DNA of 64,000 nucleotides from UBA3537 sp965658025 (GTDB taxonomy: Bacteria; Bacteroidota; Bacteroidia; Flavobacteriales; Flavobacteriaceae). The notes beneath the pieces are model-generated. The model worked only from the letters and a program-made list of their open reading frames with translations. It was not told the DNA's origin and made no database searches. Every line of letters begins with the position of its first letter. The stretch's first letter is position 1. The stretch lies in assembly GCA_965658025.1 (NCBI GenBank), contig CBFHQL010000003.1:62001-126000 (forward strand), in the 5' to 3' direction. The position numbers and the translations under genes are program-made. This document shows, piece by piece, positions 1 through 7,598 of this stretch.

Positions 1-1247
1 AAAGCCGTTTTAATTGCTTCTGTATAATCCAGTTTTTCCCACGTAAAAAGCTCTACATCTAATTCTCGTTTTTCGCCATTGGGCAGGTAAAATACTTTTT
101 CTACAGTTTCGTTTGTACGTCCCATATGACCATAAGCAGCGGTTTCGCTGTACATCGGTGAACGCAATTTTAGGCGTTGTTCAATGGCCGCTGGGCGTAA
201 GTCAAAAAGAGTCAAGATTTTTTGTGCAATAGCGCTATCGCTCAGGTCTACATTGGCCGTACCATAGGTATTTACAAAAACCCCCATAGGTTCGGCGACG
301 CCAATAGCGTAACTTACTTGTACCAAAATTTCCGAGCACACCCCAGCAGCAACCATATTTTTGGCAATATGACGCATGGCATAAGCCGCTGAACGATCCA
401 CTTTACTTGGATCTTTACCTGAAAATGCACCTCCACCATGCGCACCTTTTCCACCGTAGGTGTCTACAATAATTTTGCGTCCCGTAAGTCCAGTATCGCC
501 ATGAGGGCCACCGATTACAAACTTCCCAGTTGGGTTGATGTGGTAAGTGATGTCTTCATTAAAAAGTGCTTGAGTTGCTTTTGGTAATTTTGAAAGTACA
601 CGAGGAATCAAAATTGTTTTGATATCTTTCTTAATTGTATCAAGCATTTCTTTTTCATCCTCCGAAAAATCATCGTGTTGAGTTGAAATGACGATAGAAT
701 CAATGCGCAAAGGCACATTATCGTCGCTATATTCAATAGTGACTTGACTTTTAGAGTCGGGGCGGAGGTAGGTGATGTCTTTATGTTCACGACGAAGGGC
801 TGCAAGTTCTTTAAGCATACGATGCGAAAGTTCCAAAGCCAACGGCATATAGTTTTCGGTCTCGTTGGTGGCATAGCCAAACATCATACCTTGGTCGCCA
901 GCGCCTTGAGCTTCAGGAGTCTCTTTGTCCACTCCTCTATTGATATCGTCTGATTGCTCATGAATGGCAGAAAGTACGCCACACGAATTGCCATCAAACA
1001 TATACTCGCCTTTTGTGTAGCCAATTTTGTTGATGGTATCTCGGGCAATTTTTTGTACGTCCAAATACGTTTTGGACTTTACCTCTCCTGCCAAAATGAC
1101 TTGTCCTGTGGTGACCAAGGTTTCACAAGCCACTTTAGATTGTGGGTCAAAAGCCAAAAAATGGTCAATAATCGCATCACTGATTTGGTCTGCAACTTTA
1201 TCAGGATGTCCTTCGGAGACACTTTCGGATGTAAATAAATAGCTCAT
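1..1247 (-). CDS. metK: S-adenosylmethionine synthetase, cut by left window edge
   Basis: Makes S-adenosylmethionine from methionine and ATP in the cytoplasm. I translated it from the reverse strand: 415 codons are visible without a stop. The N-terminus carries GHPDKVADQ (His14, Asp16), followed by GAGDQGMMFGYA near residue 120 and the glycine-rich GGGAFSGKDPSKVDRSA loop, all signatures of the MetK family. Compared with the family's usual length of about 415-430 residues, only a few C-terminal codons should lie outside the window. The ATG at 1245-1247 is the natural start, because MSYLFTSESVSEG is the usual beginning. A SAM-II-type riboswitch sits 51 bases upstream, so the gene is probably repressed by its own product. 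Confidence 0.97.
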   Translation of the reverse strand, partial: MSYLFTSESVSEGHPDKVADQISDAIIDHFLAFDPQSKVACETLVTTGQVILAGEVKSKTYLDVQKIARDTINKIGYTKGEYMFDGNSCGVLSAIHEQSDDINRGVDKETPEAQGAGDQGMMFGYATNETENYMPLALELSHRMLKELAALRREHKDITYLRPDSKSQVTIEYSDDNVPLRIDSIVISTQHDDFSEDEKEMLDTIKKDIKTILIPRVLSKLPKATQALFNEDITYHINPTGKFVIGGPHGDTGLTGRKIIVDTYGGKGAHGGGAFSGKDPSKVDRSAAYAMRHIAKNMVAAGVCSEILVQVSYAIGVAEPMGVFVNTYGTANVDLSDSAIAQKILTLFDLRPAAIEQRLKLRSPMYSETAAYGHMGRTNETVEKVFYLPNGEKRELDVELFTWEKLDYTEAIKTA

Positions 1248-1274
1248 AATCAAATGGTTATGAAGATAAATAAG

Positions 1275-1327
1275 TGCAACAAGCTAAAGGAATTGGTACT
1301 GTTTTAGCTTTTTTTTGTGAGGTTGCA
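1275..1327 (-). promoter_or_regulatory. Alternative helix competing with the SAM-II fold
   Basis: On the plus strand the contiguous block TGCAACAAGCTAAA (1275-1288) is the reverse complement of two aptamer pieces: TTTAGCTT (1303-1310) and GTTGCA (1322-1327). In the RNA, the aptamer segments UGCAAC and AAGCUAAA, which form the ligand-bound pseudoknot, could instead pair with downstream UUUAGCUU-GUUGCA, giving 8 plus 6 pairs. The two folds exclude each other, as expected of an expression platform. There is no U-tract after the helix, so it is not an obvious terminator. Confidence 0.7.
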
Positions 1328-1347
1328 ATCAGATCAAATTTATCCTC
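1299..1347 (-). promoter_or_regulatory. SAM-II riboswitch upstream of metK
   Basis: On the reverse strand, stem P1 pairs GAGG (1344-1347) with CCTC (1319-1322). The loop contains ATTTG and CTGATTGCAA. After an A-rich linker comes GCTAAAACAG (1299-1308). The pseudoknot typical of SAM-II forms when TTGC pairs with GC-U-AA and CTG pairs with the terminal CAG. The order P1, TTGCA, P1', A-rich joint, GCUAAA matches the SAM-II class known from metX/metA leaders. The element begins about 8 bases after the predicted transcription start. Assignment is by recall of the consensus; a covariance-model search with the SAM-II family would settle it. Confidence 0.82.
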
Positions 1348-1361
1348 TTTATATAATGCAG

Positions 1362-1369
1362 CAAATTTA
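1362..1369 (-). promoter_or_regulatory. Probable metK promoter -7 box
   Basis: The reverse strand reads TAAATTTG, a full match to the Bacteroidetes -7 consensus TAnnTTTG. No convincing TTG -33 box lies at the right distance. Predicted transcription starts near 1355, just before the riboswitch. Confidence 0.55.
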
Positions 1370-1452
1370 GAGATAATAATGCAAAAAAAAAATCTTTCAT
1401 CAGCATATATGATTTAACAGGGATATTTAATTAGATTTACAGCACATTTGAT

Positions 1453-2550
1453 ATGATAAAGTTCAGAATTACATATTTCTTTTTTTGTTTAATTTTTTGG
1501 AGCCATGCTCAAGAGCAAAAGTCTTTCAGCTACATAGATTTAAATGTCTATACAGGAAATATTGCGCGTCATAACGACAATATTACACACTTGATTCAGG
1601 AGCACCCCAATGGTTTGATTTTGGGCTGGAACAAGCGTGTTTCTGGTGAAAAAGCTTGGCATCAGCGCTATAACCTTCCTGAATTTGGTGTGTCCTTCAG
1701 TGCGCAAAATTTCAACAATGAAACTTTGGGGAATGCGTATGGATTGCATGCACATTATAACTTTTATTTTTTAAAACGACGCCTAATGTTGCGTGTAGCA
1801 CAAGGGGTTTCATATGTAACAAATCCCTACGATAAATATGAAAATCCAAAAAATATCGCTTTTGGATCTCATCTGTTAAGTGGAACTTACTTAATGCTCA
1901 ATTATACACGCCCTCAATTGTTTGGTCCTGTAGGAATTCAGGCGGGTGTAACCTTATTGCATTTGTCCAACGCAAGCATAAAAGCACCCAATACGAGTAT
2001 TAATACTGTAGCGCTCAATTTTGGTCTAACCACTGCTCTGGAGGGAATAGCTCACGCTGAAAAAAATAAGCCAAAAGCACCAATAGAAATTGACTCGCGA
2101 ATACGTTATGGCTTTGTGTTTAAAACAGGCATCAATCAAAGTGATGTGGTGGGGAGTCCACAATTCCCATTCTATATATTTTCTTTCTTTGCCGAAAAAC
2201 AACTCAATGATAAAAATTTAGTTTTGTTAGGGGCAGAATATTTTAATTCCAAATTCCTTAAAGAATATATTTATTATCAACGTGTGGCTTTTCCGGAAAA
2301 TCAAATCAGTAGTGATTTGGACTACAAACGCGTTGGAATTTATTTAGGGCACGAATTGTTATTCGGCCGGTTTTCGTTGCAGACGCAATTGGGGTACTAT
2401 CTTTACGCTCCTTTTGATTATGAAGGAAATGTATACAACCGTATCGGTATGAAACATTACATCACGGATCGCTGGTTTGTTGGTGTCACTTTGAAATCAC
2501 ATGCAGCAAAAGCCGAAGCACTTGAATTTGGTATAGGATTTAGATTATGA
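1453..2550 (+). CDS. PagL-like acyloxyacyl hydrolase / lipid A deacylase family protein
   Basis: Predicted outer-membrane beta-barrel of 365 residues with a signal peptide ending about residue 20 (SHAQ/EQ). The segment around residues 163-190 contains H170-L-S172-N-A, which matches the catalytic His-x-Ser of PagL-type lipid A 3-O-deacylases. The third catalytic residue (Glu in Pseudomonas PagL) is not obvious. The protein is about twice the length of proteobacterial PagL, with a second barrel-like half, as in Bacteroidetes members of this family. The next gene overlaps by ATGA, so the two are co-transcribed. The fold assignment is fairly firm; the lipid substrate is inference. Confidence 0.75.
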   Translation: MIKFRITYFFFCLIFWSHAQEQKSFSYIDLNVYTGNIARHNDNITHLIQEHPNGLILGWNKRVSGEKAWHQRYNLPEFGVSFSAQNFNNETLGNAYGLHAHYNFYFLKRRLMLRVAQGVSYVTNPYDKYENPKNIAFGSHLLSGTYLMLNYTRPQLFGPVGIQAGVTLLHLSNASIKAPNTSINTVALNFGLTTALEGIAHAEKNKPKAPIEIDSRIRYGFVFKTGINQSDVVGSPQFPFYIFSFFAEKQLNDKNLVLLGAEYFNSKFLKEYIYYQRVAFPENQISSDLDYKRVGIYLGHELLFGRFSLQTQLGYYLYAPFDYEGNVYNRIGMKHYITDRWFVGVTLKSHAAKAEALEFGIGFRL

Positions 2551-3296
2551 GAAAAAAATTAGGTTTAATTAGTATTGCTTTTCTTGTTTTTGCTTGCGCC
2601 AAAGACCATGTTCCCGATTGCATTCAAAAGGGCGGTAGCCGCATTATTGTTGAACACCATCTTGATGCCTTTGATCAAATTTTAGTTAATGAAAACATTG
2701 AATTAATTATACAAGAAGGATCAAATCACCACATCAAAATTGAGGCAGGAGAATACCTAATTTCAGATGTGAATTTTACAATAAATGAAGGATTACTCAC
2801 TCTAACAGACAATAATCAATGCAACTGGTTACGTAGTTATCAACCCACAAAAATTACGGTAACCACTCCCAGTCTTTACCAAATACGCAGCAATACCCAG
2901 TATACTATTAAGTCGTCAGGTGTGCTGAACTTTCCTAATTTAAAATTAGTATCAGAAAATTTTAACCAAGATCAAATCAGTTTGGGAGATTTTGATTTAG
3001 AAGTCAACAATCAAAGTTTAAGTATCATCTCTAACAACCTCTCTCAGTTTTTTATTTCTGGGCATACCGAAACTCTTTTTGTTGGTTTTTATTCAGGAAC
3101 CACAGCGTTTTTTGGAGACCATCTAATTGCGCAGAACGTCACAGTTTCTCATCGGAGTAGTCATGACATTAGAGTACACCCAATACAATCGCTAAGTGGA
3201 GAATTACGAGGTGTTGGAAATTTAATTTCCGTACATACGCCGCCCATTGTCGACATAACTCAACTTTACACGGGATCACTTATATTTTTAGATTGA
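2547..3296 (+). CDS. GIN-domain (DUF2807-like) lipoprotein
   Basis: A 249-residue exported protein. The N-terminus is hydrophobic and ends in a lipobox (LVFAC, Cys17), so it is probably a lipoprotein. The body fits the head GIN domain: a phenylalanine-led FDQILVNENIELIIQEG strand, then repeated short beta-strands with alternating polar residues, as in a beta-helix. Function is unknown in the family; surface adhesion has been suggested. Its start overlaps the upstream barrel gene by four bases. A hairpin follows within 15 bases of the stop. Confidence 0.75.
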   Translation: MRKKLGLISIAFLVFACAKDHVPDCIQKGGSRIIVEHHLDAFDQILVNENIELIIQEGSNHHIKIEAGEYLISDVNFTINEGLLTLTDNNQCNWLRSYQPTKITVTTPSLYQIRSNTQYTIKSSGVLNFPNLKLVSENFNQDQISLGDFDLEVNNQSLSIISNNLSQFFISGHTETLFVGFYSGTTAFFGDHLIAQNVTVSHRSSHDIRVHPIQSLSGELRGVGNLISVHTPPIVDITQLYTGSLIFLD

Positions 3297-3308
3297 TGAA
3301 AACACTTC

Positions 3309-3337
3309 AGAAATAGCGTAAAACGTTACGTATTTCT
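3309..3337 (+). terminator. Hairpin after the GIN-domain gene, possible terminator
   Basis: AGAAATA (3309-3315) pairs with TATTTCT (3331-3337) and CGTAA (3317-3321) with TTACG (3326-3330). This is a 12-pair stem with one bulged G and an AACG loop. A run of eight T lies 15 bases further on rather than directly after the stem, so termination is plausible but not certain. Confidence 0.45.
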
Positions 3338-3408
3338 CAATTTTAAGTTGATTTTTTTTAAAATAAATGAAAATTGACTGTAATTTTCAAAAAAAATAAG
3401 TTTGAATT

Positions 3409-3437
3409 TTGTTTTGATTAAAAAATATCTACTTTAG
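3409..3437 (+). promoter_or_regulatory. Promoter of the aromatic amino acid operon
   Basis: TTG (3409-3411), 18 bases, then TACTTTAG (3430-3437), one mismatch from the Bacteroidetes -7 box TAnnTTTG. Transcription should start near 3443, only about 12 bases before the GTG of the leader peptide. The same -7 variant occurs before the mazG-aroA operon. Confidence 0.65.
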
Positions 3438-3454
3438 CGCAAAATTAAACAACA

Positions 3455-3532
3455 GTGACAAATCTAAATTACACTTTTTATAACTGGTATTATTTCTTTT
3501 TTGGTAAAAGAGCCGAGACCTTGTTTGTGTAA
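3455..3532 (+). CDS. Aromatic-rich leader peptide of the attenuator
   Basis: A 25-codon reading frame with a GTG start and a TAA stop, encoding MTNLNYTFYNWYYFFFGKRAETLFV. Ten of 25 residues are aromatic, with a block of Trp-Tyr-Tyr-Phe-Phe-Phe at codons 11-16 (3485-3502). It lies in the leader of an operon for phenylalanine and tyrosine synthesis and ends just upstream of a terminator. Codons 20-22 overlap the base-pairing arm that can disrupt that terminator. This is the architecture of ribosome-mediated attenuation (compare pheL and trpL of enterobacteria). No Shine-Dalgarno sequence is visible, as usual for the group. Confidence 0.88.
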   Translation: MTNLNYTFYNWYYFFFGKRAETLFV

Positions 3533-3563
3533 TTTTAAGTAATAAATTTCAATTTGAGTCTCG
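3514..3563 (+). promoter_or_regulatory. Antiterminator pairing in the aromatic operon leader
   Basis: CGAGAC (3514-3519, inside the leader peptide) is the exact reverse complement of GTCTCG (3558-3563), which includes five of the eight bases of the terminator's left arm. A ribosome stalled on the Tyr/Phe codons leaves CGAGAC free, so the antiterminator forms. A ribosome at the stop codon (3530) covers it, so the terminator forms. Confidence 0.78.
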
Positions 3564-3587
3564 ATGTAAACATCGAGATTTTTTTTT
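3559..3587 (+). terminator. Attenuator terminator directly before pheA
   Basis: TCTCGATG (3559-3566), loop TAAA, CATCGAGA (3571-3578), then nine T that run straight into the pheA start codon at 3588. This is a perfect eight-pair intrinsic terminator in the 5' leader, placed so that it can only act as an attenuator. Confidence 0.92.
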
Positions 3588-4409
3588 ATGATAAAAAAAG
3601 TCGCCATACAAGGAATAAAAGGATCATTTCATCATTTGGTTACGCAAAACTATTTTGCAACTCCAGTAGAAATTGAGCCGTTGTTGACATTCAACGAAGT
3701 TATTGCCAGTCTAACCTCAAATGAGGTTGATGCCGCAGTGATGGCGCTCGAAAACTCTATTGCAGGGTCTATTATTCCAAATTATGCTCTTATTGATGCT
3801 AACGACTTGCACATCACTGGTGAATATTATTTGGATGTTCAACACCATTTGATGGCACTGCCTGGACAAAAAATTATTGATATCAAAGAGGTGTATTCTC
3901 ACCCTATGGCGCTGTTGCAGTGTAAAGTCTTTTTTGATCAATACCCACACATAAAATTGGTAGAAGATGCTGATACGGCTGAAGCTGCAAAAAAAATTCA
4001 TGACCAACAACTCAAAGGGGTTGCAGCAATTGCAAGCTCGTCTGCAGCAGAAATTTACCAATTGAATATTTTGGCCAAAAGTATACAGACCATCAAACAC
4101 AACGAAACACGTTTTGTAACTGTAGAACGCCAGCCAAATACGTCTACAAAAATAAATAAGGCCTCTTTAAAATTTTTGTTGGACCACAAACGTGGAAGTT
4201 TGGCAGCGATGCTCAATGTGATGAGCGATTGTAAAATGAATTTGACAAAAATCCAATCCTTACCAAAAATTGACAGCCCATGGAAATATGCCTTTTTTGT
4301 GGATGTTACGTTTGATGCTTATGAGGATTATAAAAAAGCCACTTCTGTCATGAACATCATGGCTGAAGAATTCAAGGTACTTGGAACGTATAAAAATGCA
4401 AAACAATGA
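3588..4409 (+). CDS. pheA: Prephenate dehydratase with ACT domain
   Basis: Converts prephenate to phenylpyruvate for phenylalanine synthesis in the cytoplasm. The 273 residues show the bilobed catalytic domain with VMALENSIAGSI near residue 55 and the signature NETRFVTV near 172, followed by a C-terminal ACT domain (GSLAAML near 205, TKIQSLP near 223) that usually gives feedback inhibition by phenylalanine. The usual ACT motif ESRP is replaced by QSLP, which may change effector binding. Its ATG abuts the U-tract of the attenuator. The next gene overlaps by ATGA. It is a monofunctional enzyme; chorismate mutase is supplied by the last gene of the operon. Confidence 0.93.
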   Translation: MIKKVAIQGIKGSFHHLVTQNYFATPVEIEPLLTFNEVIASLTSNEVDAAVMALENSIAGSIIPNYALIDANDLHITGEYYLDVQHHLMALPGQKIIDIKEVYSHPMALLQCKVFFDQYPHIKLVEDADTAEAAKKIHDQQLKGVAAIASSSAAEIYQLNILAKSIQTIKHNETRFVTVERQPNTSTKINKASLKFLLDHKRGSLAAMLNVMSDCKMNLTKIQSLPKIDSPWKYAFFVDVTFDAYEDYKKATSVMNIMAEEFKVLGTYKNAKQ

Positions 4410-5551
4410 GTAGAGTTGCACAGCGTTTACATACCGTTAAAGAATACTACTTTTCTAGAAAATTAAAGGAAGTTCGAGCTCTTATTTCAGAAGGAGCACC
4501 GGTGATTAACCTCGGTATTGGTAGTCCTGATTTACCACCAGATCCTTCTGTAGTTTCTGCCCTAAAACAGAGTCTTTCAAATCCAAGTGCACACAAGTAC
4601 CAAAGCTATCAGGGACTGCCAGAACTCAGGCAAGCTATTTCTAGTTTTTATAAAAAAAATTACAATGTACTGCTCGATGCGGAAGCGGAAATTCTACCCC
4701 TAATGGGCAGTAAAGAAGGCATTATGCATATCTCGATGGCTTACCTCAACGAAGGCGATGCTGTTCTTATTCCAAATCCTGGGTATCCCACTTATAGTTC
4801 TGTAACAAAATTAATGGGGGCAACCCCTATTTTTTACGATTTAAACGCAGAATCACAATGGCAACCTAATGTTTCTGTTTTAGAACAAATGGATCTTTCC
4901 AAAGTAAAACTCATGTGGGTTAATTATCCGCACATGCCTACGGGTACACTGGGTTCAGAAGACCATTTGAGGGCTTTAGTCGAATTTGCAAAGAAGCGCA
5001 ACATTCTGCTTGTCAATGACAATCCATATAGTTTTATTCTAAACGACAATCCCAAAAGCATTTTTAATATCGAAGGTGCCAAAGATGTGTGTTTGGAGTT
5101 AAACTCTTTAAGTAAAAGCTTTAACATGGCAGGTTGGCGCGTTGGTATGCTTTCTGGAGCAGCCCACCACATTACCAATGTCATAAAAGTCAAAAGCAAC
5201 ATGGATTCAGGGATGTTTTATGGGGTTCAACAAGGGGCGATTGCGGCATTAAACGTTTCAAAGACGTGGTTTGAACATCTAAATACGGTCTACTCCAAAA
5301 GACGTGCTTTGGTATGGCAATTGGCAGACCAATTGGAATGCATTTTTGATAAAAATACAGCAGGGATGTTTGTTTGGGCAAAGCTTCCCGAAGGGCTTGA
5401 TGCAGAACAATTTATTGACAACCTTCTCATTGAGAAAAACATTTTTATAGCACCTGGAACTATTTTTGGATCCAATGGAGCGGGGTACGTCCGTTTTTCT
5501 CTTTGTGCCCCAGAAGAATCCATAAAAGAAGCCATAAATCGAACGAAATGA
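4406..5551 (+). CDS. Class I/II aminotransferase, probably aromatic or prephenate aminotransferase
   Basis: A PLP-dependent fold-type I enzyme of 381 residues. The PLP lysine is K237 in SLSKSFNMAGWRVG, the carboxylate-binding arginine is R363 in YVRFSL, and the cofactor aspartate region is NDNPYS near 205. The family includes LL-diaminopimelate and aspartate/aromatic aminotransferases, so substrate cannot be read from sequence alone. Its position between pheA and tyrA, with four-base overlaps on both sides, points to transamination of phenylpyruvate and hydroxyphenylpyruvate, or of prephenate. An unusual feature is NYPHMPTG where most relatives have NYPxNPTG. Confidence 0.85.
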   Translation: MSRVAQRLHTVKEYYFSRKLKEVRALISEGAPVINLGIGSPDLPPDPSVVSALKQSLSNPSAHKYQSYQGLPELRQAISSFYKKNYNVLLDAEAEILPLMGSKEGIMHISMAYLNEGDAVLIPNPGYPTYSSVTKLMGATPIFYDLNAESQWQPNVSVLEQMDLSKVKLMWVNYPHMPTGTLGSEDHLRALVEFAKKRNILLVNDNPYSFILNDNPKSIFNIEGAKDVCLELNSLSKSFNMAGWRVGMLSGAAHHITNVIKVKSNMDSGMFYGVQQGAIAALNVSKTWFEHLNTVYSKRRALVWQLADQLECIFDKNTAGMFVWAKLPEGLDAEQFIDNLLIEKNIFIAPGTIFGSNGAGYVRFSLCAPEESIKEAINRTK

Positions 5552-6399
5552 GAAATGTATACATCATAGGGACAGGACTCATTGGGGGTAGTTTTGCTTT
5601 GAATTTCAAAGCAATAAATCCCGATGCTACCATTCATGGCATTGACAACAATAGTGAACATTTGTCCGAAGCTTTGGCTTTAGGGTTGATACATAAAAAG
5701 GCAACCCTTGAACATGTAGTAAACGCTGATCTTGTAGTTTTAGCGATCCCTGTCAATGCTACTTTGAAATTACTCCCCACCATATTGGATGTATTACCTT
5801 CAGGTGGAATAGTTGTAGATATGGGTTCTACAAAAGCAGCCATTTGTGAGAGCGTAGACACGCACCCCAAACGGGCACAGTTTTTGGCCAATCACCCAAT
5901 AGCGGGGACAGAATTTTCTGGTCCAAAAGCTGCACATCAAAGTTTATTTTTTAATAAGACCAATATCATATGTGATCTTGAAAAAACAAATGAGAAAGCA
6001 GCAAAAGCAATGATAGAAATTTTTGAAGCGATGAGTATGAATATTCGTTACATGGATGCAACGGAGCACGACAAACATATCGCTTATGTTTCTCATCTAT
6101 CGCACATTAGCTCTTTTATGCTTGGTAAAACAGTTATTGATAAAGAGAAAAATGAGCGCAATATTTTTGATATGGCAGGTAGTGGATTTGAATCAACCGT
6201 ACGGCTTGCCAAAAGTTCACCTGAAATGTGGACCCCTATTTTTGAACAAAACAAAGCAAACGTCATTGAGACACTTAATGAATATATTCAAAACCTAAAT
6301 CATTTTAAAACACTAATGGAGTTAGACGATTTTGAAGCTATTCGAAATGAAATGAAAAACACAAATCACATAAAAACAATTTTAAAAGGAATTTCTTAA
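5548..6399 (+). CDS. tyrA: Prephenate dehydrogenase
   Basis: Oxidises and decarboxylates prephenate to 4-hydroxyphenylpyruvate for tyrosine synthesis. The ATG at 5548 is preferred to an in-frame upstream ATG because it places the Rossmann motif GTGLIGGS at residues 8-15 and overlaps the preceding stop as ATGA. Further family marks are VDMGSTK near 91, NHPIAGTEFSGP at 115-126 with the catalytic His116, and SHLSHISS near 182. At 283 residues it has no ACT domain, so feedback control by tyrosine, if any, must act elsewhere, which fits transcription attenuation. The next gene follows after 14 bases. Confidence 0.93.
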   Translation: MRNVYIIGTGLIGGSFALNFKAINPDATIHGIDNNSEHLSEALALGLIHKKATLEHVVNADLVVLAIPVNATLKLLPTILDVLPSGGIVVDMGSTKAAICESVDTHPKRAQFLANHPIAGTEFSGPKAAHQSLFFNKTNIICDLEKTNEKAAKAMIEIFEAMSMNIRYMDATEHDKHIAYVSHLSHISSFMLGKTVIDKEKNERNIFDMAGSGFESTVRLAKSSPEMWTPIFEQNKANVIETLNEYIQNLNHFKTLMELDDFEAIRNEMKNTNHIKTILKGIS

Positions 6400-6413
6400 A
6401 ACCAACACACACT

Positions 6414-7496
6414 ATGGAAAATAGTAAACAATTAGGCACATGGTTAGATGATTTAAAATTAAATCATCCGCTTGTTATAGCAGGGCCATGTAGTGCAGAA
6501 ACAGAAGAACAAGTACTAAAAATCGCACATGAACTTAAAAATTCGGATGTCAGTTATTTTCGCGCTGGTATTTGGAAACCGAGAACTCGTCCAGGGAATT
6601 TTGAAGGCGTTGGCGCTTTAGGGCTCAAGTGGCTTCAGAAAGTAAAAGCTGAAACAGGACTCAAAACAGCAACAGAAGTGGCCAACAGAGCACATGTCGA
6701 ATTGGCGCTTGAGCACGATGTTGATTTACTTTGGATTGGCGCACGTTCAACAGTAAGCCCATTTATTGTTCAAGAAATTGCTGATGCTTTGGAAGGCACC
6801 GACAAAATCGTCTTGATAAAAAACCCTGTCAATCCAGATCTTGCACTATGGCTAGGCGCTGTAGAGCGATTGGCTTCTGCTAATATCAAAAATTTGGGTG
6901 TAATCCATAGAGGATTTTCAACCTATGAAAAATCAAAATATAGAAATAATCCAGAATGGCAATTGGCGATTGAGTTGCAAACAAGATTTCCAGACCTACC
7001 ACTCATCAACGATCCGTCTCATATTACTGGAAAACGCGCTATGGTCTTTGATGTGTGCCAAACGGCATTGGACTTAAACTTTGATGGGTTAATGATTGAA
7101 ACTCATTTTGATCCTGATAATGCCTGGAGTGATGCTGCACAACAAATCACACCTGAAACCTTGATCCAATACACCAAAGATTTGAAAATTCGTAACGAAA
7201 GTACAACCGAAGCCGATTACACTACAGAGCTTCAAAACCTTCGTGCACAAATTGATGTTGCAGACAATCAACTTTTAGAAACTTTAGGTAAACGTATGAA
7301 AGTAGCCGAGGCCATTGGCGCATTGAAAAAAGAAAAAAATGTGGCCGTACTGCAAAGTAAACGCTGGAACGAAATTTTGGGTAAAATGGTTTTAGAAGGG
7401 GAACAACACAACCTCAGTGAAGAATTTATTCTGAAACTCTTTAAGGCGATTCATCAAGAATCCATCAACCATCAAAAACAAATTTTGAAAGCATAA
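6414..7496 (+). CDS. Bifunctional DAHP synthase / chorismate mutase
   Basis: Catalyses the first step of the shikimate pathway (phosphoenolpyruvate plus erythrose 4-phosphate) and, through a fused domain, chorismate to prephenate. The DAHP synthase part (about 1-255) shows IAGPCSAET at 22-30, WKPRTRPGNFEG near 54, IGARSTVSP near 108 and NDPSHITGKRA near 199, the type I-beta pattern. The C-terminal 90 residues are a helical AroQ-type chorismate mutase (LRAQIDVADNQLLETLGKRM). This order, synthase first and mutase last, is common in Bacteroidetes. It ends the operon, with an intrinsic terminator eight bases after the stop. Confidence 0.94.
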   Translation: MENSKQLGTWLDDLKLNHPLVIAGPCSAETEEQVLKIAHELKNSDVSYFRAGIWKPRTRPGNFEGVGALGLKWLQKVKAETGLKTATEVANRAHVELALEHDVDLLWIGARSTVSPFIVQEIADALEGTDKIVLIKNPVNPDLALWLGAVERLASANIKNLGVIHRGFSTYEKSKYRNNPEWQLAIELQTRFPDLPLINDPSHITGKRAMVFDVCQTALDLNFDGLMIETHFDPDNAWSDAAQQITPETLIQYTKDLKIRNESTTEADYTTELQNLRAQIDVADNQLLETLGKRMKVAEAIGALKKEKNVAVLQSKRWNEILGKMVLEGEQHNLSEEFILKLFKAIHQESINHQKQILKA

Positions 7497-7503
7497 CAAA
7501 AAA

Positions 7504-7525
7504 GGGTGCAAGTGCACCCTTTTTT
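7504..7525 (+). terminator. Terminator of the aromatic operon
   Basis: GGGTGCA (7504-7510), two-base loop, TGCACCC (7513-7519), then six T, flanked by A's on the left that extend the stem. A strong intrinsic terminator. Confidence 0.9.
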
Positions 7526-7598
7526 ATTGCTCTAATTTGAACTTCAATTCATAATAAAAAGAAATTTGTTTCTTTGTGTTGATAACGATGGTTTTAAT

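Noticed and set aside
1335..1342. Second TAAATTTG in the metK leader as a promoter
   Set aside because: It lies within the SAM-II aptamer loop; a start there would remove the 5' arm of P1. The box at 1362-1369 is better placed.
5503..5547. Longer N-terminus for tyrA
   Set aside because: It would overlap the aminotransferase by 49 bases and add residues before the Rossmann motif that the family lacks; the ATGA overlap at 5548 is typical for this operon.
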